Assembly (NCBI GenBank): GCA_937907415.1
Contig: CALCHY010000374.1
Span: 30,791-94,790, forward strand
Length of the DNA stretch: 64,000 nt
Source: an uncultured Trueperaceae bacterium
GTDB taxonomy: Bacteria; Deinococcota; Deinococci; Deinococcales; Trueperaceae
Direction: 5' to 3'
Of this stretch, positions 56,718 to 64,000 are shown one piece after another; position 1 is the stretch's first letter, and each line of letters begins with the position of its first letter. The notes beneath the pieces were generated by a model. That model was not told the origin of the DNA and searched no databases. It saw nothing but the letters and a program-made list of their open reading frames with translations. The translations under genes and the position numbers were made by a program.

Positions 56718-57887
56718 GTGCCTAACGCGACCAAACCGCTTTACTTAGATCACGCCGCCACCACCCCGATCGCCGAGGAGGTGCTTGGTGCGATGTTGCC
56801 GTACCTGCGGTCGGAGTTCGGTAACCCGAGCAGCGTGCACCGGCTAGGTCAGGCGGCCCGCAAGGCCATCGAGGGCGCGCGCGAGTCCGTCGCCGACACG
56901 CTGGCGGTGAGGCCGAGGCAGGTCGTGTTCACTTCCGGAGCAACCGAGGCGGACAACCAGGCGTTGTTCTCGCTGATGGCGGCCCGCACTGGCGGGCTGA
57001 TCGTCAGCGCAGTGGAGCATGCCGCCGTGATAGCCGCCGCCGAGCGGTTGCAGGCGGCAGGCAGGCACGTGGCGTTCGTGGCACCGGACGCGGACGGCGT
57101 CGTGCAACTAGCGGCCTGGGAGGCAGCACTTCGCGCGCAGGCGCTAACCGGCGGCACCGCACTCGTGGCCGGCATGCTCGTCAACAACGAGTCTGGCGTC
57201 CTGACTGACGCTGCCGCCCTCGCCGAACTAGCGCACGATCACGGCGCCCTCTACTTGTGCGACGCGGTGCAGGGTTACGGAGTCGAGGCGTTCACGTTGG
57301 GCAGCCTCGGTGCAGACGTCCTGACGCTCTCTGCCCACAAGATCTACGGCCCGAAGGGCGTAGGCGCATTGGTGATGCGCGAGGGACTCGAGGTCGCGCC
57401 GCTGCTGGCAGGTGGGGAACAGGAGCGCGGTCACCGACCAGGTACGCACGCGGTTCCAGCCATCGTCGGGTTCGGGGTGGCGGCCACCCTGGCGGCAAAC
57501 GGCCGCGCGGCTGAGCGCGAGAGGCTGGCGGCCATCCAGCGGGAGTTCGAGGCGGCGGCGCTCGCCCTGCCAGGCGTCACCCTCAACGCAGGCGCTGCCC
57601 CGCGCAGCGTGAAGCACACGAACTTGAGGGTGACGGGGGCGGACGGCGAGACGCTGCTCATGCTCCTCGACGAGGCCGGCGTGTACGCCAGCGCTGGCTC
57701 CGCCTGCGCTGCGGGCAGCGTTGAGCCGAGCCACGTGCTCATCGCCATGGGCCTAGGGCGCGCAGAGGCCAAGGCGAGCGTGCGCTTCAGTTACGGCAAG
57801 GCCATAGAAGTCAGCGACGTGAGCGCAGCAACCGGGCGGCTAGCGGCGGCCCTTGGCAAAGCGCGCGCAGTCGGCGTGCGCGGCTAA
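56718..57887 (+). CDS. Cysteine desulfurase, NifS/IscS family
   Basis: PLP enzyme that takes sulfur from cysteine for iron-sulfur clusters or tRNA thiolation. 389 residues. YLDHAATTPI at the N-terminus, PLP lysine Lys208 in LSAHKIYGPKG, and active-site Cys330 in ASAGSACAAGS with the long loop of group I enzymes. GTG start. No iscU or sufBCD gene follows; clpX is convergent. With the Rrf2 gene it forms a small regulated sulfur-transfer unit. Confidence 0.92.
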   Translation: MPNATKPLYLDHAATTPIAEEVLGAMLPYLRSEFGNPSSVHRLGQAARKAIEGARESVADTLAVRPRQVVFTSGATEADNQALFSLMAARTGGLIVSAVEHAAVIAAAERLQAAGRHVAFVAPDADGVVQLAAWEAALRAQALTGGTALVAGMLVNNESGVLTDAAALAELAHDHGALYLCDAVQGYGVEAFTLGSLGADVLTLSAHKIYGPKGVGALVMREGLEVAPLLAGGEQERGHRPGTHAVPAIVGFGVAATLAANGRAAERERLAAIQREFEAAALALPGVTLNAGAAPRSVKHTNLRVTGADGETLLMLLDEAGVYASAGSACAAGSVEPSHVLIAMGLGRAEAKASVRFSYGKAIEVSDVSAATGRLAAALGKARAVGVRG

Positions 57888-57903
57888 CTGCCCACCGCGG
57901 CGG

Positions 57904-59102
<1,199 letters not shown>

Positions 59103-59103
<1 letters not shown>

Positions 59104-59717
59104 TACTTGCCCTCGCCGCCGAAACGCCCGCTGCCGCGCGGCTCGACTACGCTGTCGATGAGGCCGTACGCCAGCGCCTGCTGGGGTGACATGAAGTTGT
59201 CGCGGTCCATGTCTGCCCGCAAGCGCGCAGCGGGCACGCCCGTATGAAGCTCGTAGACCTGCTCGAGCATGCCGCGGATGTCTTGGAACTCGCGGGCCTG
59301 CACCTCGAGGTCGGGGAGGCTGGAGCGCGGGAAGCCAGCGGAGCCAGCGTGGATCATGATGCGGCTATGCGGAAGGGCGACGCGGTGGCCCTTGGCGCCG
59401 GCCGTGAGGATGAGCGACCCCATAGACATGGCGATCCCGACGCAGTTCGTGTGAACCGGCGCGGAGATGTACTGCATGACGTCGTAGATGGCCATGCCTG
59501 CGTACACCTCCCCGCCTGGGCTGTTGATGAACATGTTGATGGGCTGCTCGTTCGACTGCGAGTCGAGGAGCAGCAGCTGCGCGGTGACGACGTTGGCCAC
59601 TTCCGCGTCGATGGCCGAGCCGAGGAAGATGATGCGCTCCTTGAGCAGGCGGCTGAAGACGTCGTAAGTGCGCTCACCACGCCCGGTCTGCTCGATGACG
59701 TAAGGAATCAGCGGCAT
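59103..59717 (-). CDS. clpP: ClpP, proteolytic subunit of ClpXP
   Basis: Serine peptidase, 204 residues. [33 protein letters not shown] is the usual N-terminus (key part [17 protein letters not shown]). Nucleophile Ser is in [14 protein letters not shown], where most ClpPs have QAASMGA; catalytic His in [26 protein letters not shown] is conserved. Order tig-clpP-clpX on the minus strand, the classical arrangement. Confidence 0.96.
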
Positions 59718-59781
59718 TGTGCCTTCAGCCTAGCACCGGTCGGCGGCAGGCCTGCGTTCGCTGACGCCAATCGCCTAGCGC

Positions 59782-61176
59782 TCAGTGCCCGTGCCCCTCG
59801 TGATCACCGTGGTCGTGGTGGTGCTCGTGTTCGTGTTCGTCACCTAGTTCGTCGTCGACGAGGTCGGCGGCCTCCGCCGCGTCCTCGAGGTCGTACTCGT
59901 CGGCGGCGACGACTTCCTCACCGCTGAGCTCCGCGATGAACTCACGCAGCGCCTTGTCGCGGCGCATGAAGAAGCGGTAGTTGGCGAGGTAGTCGGCGCC
60001 CATGTCGCGCTCGAGGCGGCCGACGTCCACGCCGCGTGACTCGGCAAGAGTCTTGATGGCGGCCTGGTACTCGACGTCGGTCACATCAGTGCCGCGGACC
60101 TCCATGAGTCGCTCGAGGACGAGGTCGCGCCGCACGCCGTTCTCGGCCGACTCCGTCAGTTCCTTCTCGAACTCCTCGCGCTTGCCGCGCTCTTCCAGGC
60201 GGTCGAGGTAACGCTGCAGCGTCACGCCCTGTTGGCTGAGGTCCTGCACGACGTCCTGGAGTAGGGTGCGCTGCCTGCGGCGCACGAGGCTGGCCGGCAA
60301 GTCCAGCTTCGAGCCAGCGACGAGCTTGTTGACGACCTCGTCGCGGCGCGCTTCCTGAGTCGCGCGGCGTGCGTCCGCTTCGAGGCTTTCGCGCACGCGC
60401 TCGCGTAGCTCGGCACCCGTCGTGAAACCAAGTTGCAGCCCGAGTTCGTCATCGTCGGCCGGGAGTTCCTTGCCCTTGACGTCCACGACGCGCAACTTCA
60501 GGTTGGAGACGACCGGGTTGCCTGCTTCGTCCTCGACGTTGGTGTCCGTCAGTGAAACGTCGACGATGTCGCCGATCGACTTGCCGAGGAGCTGGCCCTT
60601 CAACTCGTCACCAGCGCGGTCGAGATGGATGGGGAAGGTCGAGGCCTCGTCGGCCTGCTCATCGCCAGTGACGTGGCCGACCAGCAGCCAGTCGTTGTCC
60701 TCGACGGGTCGCTCGACCGGTACGAGTGTGGCGTTCTCGAGGCCGAGGCGCTTGATGGCCTCGTCGACATCGGCGTCGCTCACGACCGTCGCCTGAGTGT
60801 CGAGCTTGATGCTAGCGAGGTCGGGCAGCTCGACGTCTGGGTAGACGTCGGCGTGAACCGTGTACTCGAACTCCTGCCCGCGCACCGCGCCGTCTGCATG
60901 GAAATGAGCGTCGATGGGGAAGAGCTCGAGTTCCTTCATGGCGTCTGGGTATGACTCGTCGACGAGGGCGTCACGCACTTCTTGAGCGAGGACCTCCTCG
61001 CCAACGCGCTTCTCGAGGACGCCGCGCGGGGCCTTGCCAGGCCGGAAGCCGGGCACCTTTACGGTGCGGGAGAGACTCGTGAGCACACGCTCGAAAGCGG
61101 CGTCTACGGTGTCGGCGTCTACGCGCACGTTCACCGTGACGCTGACCCCCTGCTTCTCTACGACTCTGGCTTCCAT
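59782..61176 (-). CDS. tig: Trigger factor with histidine-rich C-terminal tail
   Basis: Ribosome-bound chaperone with peptidyl-prolyl isomerase activity, 464 residues. Ribosome-binding signature GFRPGKAPRGV at about 43-53, PPIase domain about 160-240, helical C-domain about 250-430. Beyond the normal end is an acidic stretch and a tail with nine histidines in the last 19 residues (HEHEHHHDHG and on). Such tails bind nickel or zinc in other chaperones such as SlyD; here that is inference. AAGGAGA precedes the ATG. 64 nt upstream of clpP. Confidence 0.95.
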   Translation of the reverse strand: MEARVVEKQGVSVTVNVRVDADTVDAAFERVLTSLSRTVKVPGFRPGKAPRGVLEKRVGEEVLAQEVRDALVDESYPDAMKELELFPIDAHFHADGAVRGQEFEYTVHADVYPDVELPDLASIKLDTQATVVSDADVDEAIKRLGLENATLVPVERPVEDNDWLLVGHVTGDEQADEASTFPIHLDRAGDELKGQLLGKSIGDIVDVSLTDTNVEDEAGNPVVSNLKLRVVDVKGKELPADDDELGLQLGFTTGAELRERVRESLEADARRATQEARRDEVVNKLVAGSKLDLPASLVRRRQRTLLQDVVQDLSQQGVTLQRYLDRLEERGKREEFEKELTESAENGVRRDLVLERLMEVRGTDVTDVEYQAAIKTLAESRGVDVGRLERDMGADYLANYRFFMRRDKALREFIAELSGEEVVAADEYDLEDAAEAADLVDDELGDEHEHEHHHDHGDHEGHGH

Positions 61177-61293
61177 GGTTCTCCTTATGGCCGTTCACGC
61201 TGCGCGGCTGGCTGCCGCACGGTGGGTTCTAGCGCCGCGCGCCACGCATTCGACGCGCCAAAAGATAGCGGCAAGCTCGGGGCTTGCCGCGGT

Positions 61294-61376
61294 GGTGCGA
61301 GGAGCGGGACTTGAACCCGCACGGCTAGGCCACTAGATCCTAAGTCTAGCGCGTCTACCAGTTCCGCCATCCTCGC
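61294..61376 (-). tRNA. tRNA-Leu (anticodon TAG)
   Basis: Minus strand: acceptor GCGAGGA/TCCTCGC, CCA encoded, D-arm GGCGGAACTGGTAGACGC, anticodon stem CTAGA/TCTAG with loop CTTAGGA giving TAG, long variable arm, T-arm GCGGGTTCAAGTCCCGC. Reads CUA and related leucine codons. Confidence 0.95.
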
Positions 61377-61427
61377 GCGGAGGCGCCCACGGCCCCTGAT
61401 GGGCTGTCTTACCTGCGCCGTTAAGTA

Positions 61428-61458
61428 GAGGGCGGGTCGCCAAGGCTGGCCCGCCCTC
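61428..61458. terminator. Hairpin between tRNA-His and tRNA-Leu
   Basis: Perfect 9-bp stem GAGGGCGGG/CCCGCCCTC with a 13-nt loop. It lies about 21 nt after tRNA-His on the minus strand. Only TACTTAACGG follows, so it is a weak terminator or processing element. Confidence 0.5.
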
Positions 61459-61478
61459 GTCGCGGGGCTTACCCCCTC

Positions 61479-61556
61479 TGGGGTGGATGATGGGATTTGA
61501 ACCCACGACACCCGGAACCACAATCCGGTGCTCTAACCAGCTGAGCTACACCCACC
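61479..61556 (-). tRNA. tRNA-His (anticodon GTG)
   Basis: Minus strand: extra 5' G(-1) opposite C73, acceptor GTGGGTG/CATCCAC, D-arm TAGCTCAGCTGGTTAGAGC, anticodon stem CCGGA/TCCGG with loop TTGTGGT giving GTG, T-arm GTGGGTTCAAATCCCAT, CCA encoded. Confidence 0.95.
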
Positions 61557-61654
61557 GCGCAGGCGCATGCGAGACCAGGGGCCTCGCGAGGCCGAACGAA
61601 AGATTACCGCGTCTCGGGGCAGTTTGCCTAGTCCGCGCAGTGCCGGGGTGCTAG

Positions 61655-62866
61655 TCAGTGCGCCGAGGCAGGCAGTTCGGCGCGCGGCTCGGCCAGCTTC
61701 CTCAGCACCCGGTACGCGATTAGCGCACCTGGCACGAGCGGCACGAGACTCAACCACATGGCTGCGTTCATGCCGATGGCTTCCTGTAGCGCGCCGACGC
61801 CGAGGTAAAGCACCCCTGCAGTGCCCCACGTCAGGCCCATCATCATGCCCGACGCGGTGGCGACGGCATGAGGCGCCGCGTCCTGCGCGCTGACGACCAT
61901 GATCGGGAGGCCGCCGTTGACGAGGAGGCCGGCTCCGGCCACGCCGGCGAAGTACAAGACAGTGCCAGGCACGCTGAGAAGCAAGGTCGCGAGCGGAACT
62001 AGCGCGAGGAGCATGCTGCCAGTAACGAGCGCTTGGCGGCTGAGGCGACCCTCCAACAGCCCGGCGATGATGCCACCAGCGCCGCCCGAGATGGTGAACA
62101 CGGTGATGGTCCAGAAGACGACTGGGCTCGTGGCGGACAAGCCCTTCGAGTTGACGAGCCACAGTGGCGCGCCGTTTATCACCGCCGTCCACGCAACTGA
62201 GCGCAGCACGCCGGCCAAGCACAGCAGGCCGACTGGGCCCTTGAAGAGCTCGATGTCGAAGAGCTTCGCACGGCTCACGCGCGCCACGGGCGCCTGCTCG
62301 GGCAGCAGGAGGTAGAGGAGCACGCCGGCCACGACGCCCGGGAGCATGAGGAGCGGCGTGAAACTCAACCAGCCGTTGATGATGAAGAGCCCGACGACTA
62401 GTGGGCCGAAGGCCATGCCCGTGGTGCCAGCTGCGCTGAAGAGACCGAGGGCGAGGCCGCCCTTGCTGCCGGCAGCTTGGCGTGCGAGCGTCGTACCAGC
62501 CGGATGGAACGCTGCGGAGCCGAGGCCGCCGAGCAGTAGGAGCGGAATGAGCAGCGCAGCCGTGGGCACCGTGACGATGAGGCTGAGGATGACGGACGTC
62601 GCCGCGACCCCGACGGCGGCGACTAGCCGCCTGCCAAGGCGATCGGCCACGGCACCGAACAACGGCTGCACGACGGACGAACTGAACGAGAGCGTAGCGA
62701 CGAACAACGCCAGCGTCACTTCGCTGACGCCGAACCGCACCTGCAACGTCGGCAGCAGCGCAGCGAGCGTGCCGGAGAAGAAGTCGTTGAAGAAGTGCGC
62801 GACGAAGAGGAGTAGCGTGATGGACGCCGCGCTCAACGCGACCCGGTGGCGGATAGTAGCTTGCAC
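61655..62866 (-). CDS. MFS transporter related to fosmidomycin-resistance efflux proteins
   Basis: About 403 residues with 12 hydrophobic segments. The N-terminus FVAHFFNDFFSGTLAALLPTLQ and the loop GAVADRLGRRLVAAVG match the Fsr-type drug-efflux group of the major facilitator superfamily; substrate unknown. I place the start at GTG 62866 because TAAGCT lies 7 nt upstream. An in-frame ATG at 62902 would add 12 residues. Divergent from the AI-2E gene. Confidence 0.85.
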   Translation of the reverse strand: MQATIRHRVALSAASITLLLFVAHFFNDFFSGTLAALLPTLQVRFGVSEVTLALFVATLSFSSSVVQPLFGAVADRLGRRLVAAVGVAATSVILSLIVTVPTAALLIPLLLLGGLGSAAFHPAGTTLARQAAGSKGGLALGLFSAAGTTGMAFGPLVVGLFIINGWLSFTPLLMLPGVVAGVLLYLLLPEQAPVARVSRAKLFDIELFKGPVGLLCLAGVLRSVAWTAVINGAPLWLVNSKGLSATSPVVFWTITVFTISGGAGGIIAGLLEGRLSRQALVTGSMLLALVPLATLLLSVPGTVLYFAGVAGAGLLVNGGLPIMVVSAQDAAPHAVATASGMMMGLTWGTAGVLYLGVGALQEAIGMNAAMWLSLVPLVPGALIAYRVLRKLAEPRAELPASAH

Positions 62867-62873
62867 GCGGGCC

Positions 62874-62879
62874 AGCTTA
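62874..62879 (-). promoter_or_regulatory. -10 hexamer TAAGCT for the MFS gene
   Basis: Minus strand TAAGCT, 7-nt spacer, GTG at 62866; leaderless arrangement. Confidence 0.4.
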
Positions 62880-62957
62880 CCGCCACGCTGCTGCCGCGGC
62901 ATGGCGCGCCCGTAGAGTTGCAGGTGAGAGCAGCCAGAGAACGCGAAGGGGTACGAG

Positions 62958-63986
62958 GTGAACTTCCAACAGCGCGTGCTCTACACCGTGAGCGTTGCCC
63001 TCGCTGGCACCGTGCTGGTGCTGCTCGCATGGCAGATAAAGGACGTGCTGCTCATCGCCTTCGCCGGCTTCGTGGTGGCGGTGTTCCTCAACGGCTGCGC
63101 GGAGGCCGTGCGCCGCGTGGCGCGCCTACCCCGTGGCGTGGCGCTCGCCCTTGCGATCCTCCTGCTCGTCGGTCTCGCCGTTAGCGCCAGCCTGCTCCTG
63201 CTGCCGGCCGTGATAGCGCAACTCAACGAGCTCTTCACCGGCCTCCCAAACCTGCTAACGGACGTGCAGGCCACCCTCGACCGCACCACCTGGGGGCATG
63301 CGCTGCTCGCGAACGTGCCGCAGTCCTCGACGCTCGCCAGCGACATCGGCAACCTGTTGGCTGGCGTGGCAAGCACGCTATCGCTCACGGTGAACAGCCT
63401 AGTCAACGCCGCGTTCATCATCGTGGTCGGCGTGTTCCTGGCGGCCTCGCCAGCGACTTACCGGCGCGGGCTCCTCAGCCTGGTGCCGCGCGAGTACGAG
63501 CCTCGAGCTAGCGCGCTGCTGAGCGATACCATCGGCACGCTGCAGTCGTGGCTCATCGGTCAAGCGATCGCCATGTCAGCCGTCGGGGTGCTAACGACCG
63601 TCGGCCTCACGGTCGCGGGCGTGCCATTGGCGTTGGCGCTCGGCATCATCGCTGGCGTGCTAGACCTCATCCCGTTCTTCGGGCCCCTCATGGCAGCCAT
63701 ACCGGCGTTCCTCATCGGCCTCACGAACGGCATCTGGACGGGCGTGTGGGCGGCAGTGGTGTCGTTGCTCGTTCAACAACTCGAGGGCAACGTCATCCAA
63801 CCACTGGTGCAGCGGCGCGCGGTGAAGATCCCGCCCGCGCTGCTCGTGCTGGCGCTCACCGTCATGGGCAAGCTCTTCGGTTTCCTAGGGATCCTCGTCG
63901 CCACGCCGTTCGCGGCGGTGATCGTGCTGCTCGTGAAGCACCTGTACGTGCGCGACGTGCTCGGCAAGGATGTGGCCGAGAGCTGA
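62958..63986 (+). CDS. AI-2E family (UPF0118/PerM) membrane protein
   Basis: 342 residues, 7-8 hydrophobic segments. Family pattern: N-terminal pair of membrane segments (VLYTVSVALAGTVLVLLAWQ, VLLIAFAGFVVAVFLNG), a soluble middle with QLNELFTGLPNLLTDVQATL, then the C-terminal core GVLDLIPFFGPLMAAIPAFLIGL and QQLEGNVIQPLVQRRAVKIPPALLVLALTVMG (key part EGNVIQPLV). Members export small molecules or act as Na+/H+ antiporters; role here unknown. GTG start with a weak AAGGGG upstream. Complete, ends 14 nt before the window edge. Confidence 0.9.
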   Translation: MNFQQRVLYTVSVALAGTVLVLLAWQIKDVLLIAFAGFVVAVFLNGCAEAVRRVARLPRGVALALAILLLVGLAVSASLLLLPAVIAQLNELFTGLPNLLTDVQATLDRTTWGHALLANVPQSSTLASDIGNLLAGVASTLSLTVNSLVNAAFIIVVGVFLAASPATYRRGLLSLVPREYEPRASALLSDTIGTLQSWLIGQAIAMSAVGVLTTVGLTVAGVPLALALGIIAGVLDLIPFFGPLMAAIPAFLIGLTNGIWTGVWAAVVSLLVQQLEGNVIQPLVQRRAVKIPPALLVLALTVMGKLFGFLGILVATPFAAVIVLLVKHLYVRDVLGKDVAES

Positions 63987-64000
63987 GCTGACGGGCGGCT

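Overview
The window is a GC-rich, gene-dense stretch of bacterial chromosome. It most likely comes from the Deinococcota, perhaps a Truepera-like lineage. That placement is inferred from the bacillithiol gene bshC, a Thermus-like LysJ/ArgD aminotransferase, an ileS gene behind a T-box leader, two type I glutamine synthetases side by side, and many genes whose -10 hexamer lies only 5-10 nt before the start codon, as in the leaderless transcripts known from Deinococcus. I see no transposase, integrase, phage gene or CRISPR array.

Layout. 44-8503 (mostly minus): polyprenyl synthase, a 56-residue membrane protein, a five-gene oligopeptide ABC transporter (oppA-oppB-oppC-oppD-oppF), then secG and a tRNA-Leu. 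8634-20415: purQ-purL-purF, a WecG/TagA glycosyltransferase with a ComB-like protein, bshC, guaB, a thioesterase, a SagB-like nitroreductase and LysJ/ArgD. 20461-27431: an unrecognised 633-residue protein, a two-gene secreted/lipoprotein operon with dockerin-like and cohesin-like modules, and a large GH13 enzyme. 27461-36483: ruvC, two glutamine synthetases and a branched-chain amino acid ABC transporter whose binding-protein gene converges on the permease/ATPase genes across a strong terminator. 36580-44753: FprA-type reductase, aspartokinase with a probable internal start, a NUDIX pair, an SCP2 protein, two acyl-CoA dehydrogenases and EtfBA. 44750-49561: a GNAT/C39-like fusion converging on an RLAN protein plus a RimK-like ATP-grasp ligase that follow gap-pgk. 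49709-53390: ileS with a T-box leader. 53813-57887: rho, an M23 peptidase, an Rrf2 regulator and a cysteine desulfurase. 57904-64000: clpX, clpP, trigger factor with a histidine-rich tail, tRNA-Leu, tRNA-His, an MFS exporter and an AI-2E-type membrane protein.

Most genes are housekeeping. Three loci stand out. The first is the cohesin-like/dockerin pair at 22368-24586, whose dockerin partner carries a matrixin-like segment lacking two metal-ligand histidines. The second is the RLAN + ATP-grasp + GNAT/C39 set at 44750-47368, a likely peptide-bond-forming system placed behind two glycolytic genes. The third is the T-box before ileS, with an ATC specifier and a TGGT bulge matching tRNA-Ile. The regular -10-to-start spacing also helps decide several gene starts.

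All calls come from reading the sequence. No database search or folding program was run.
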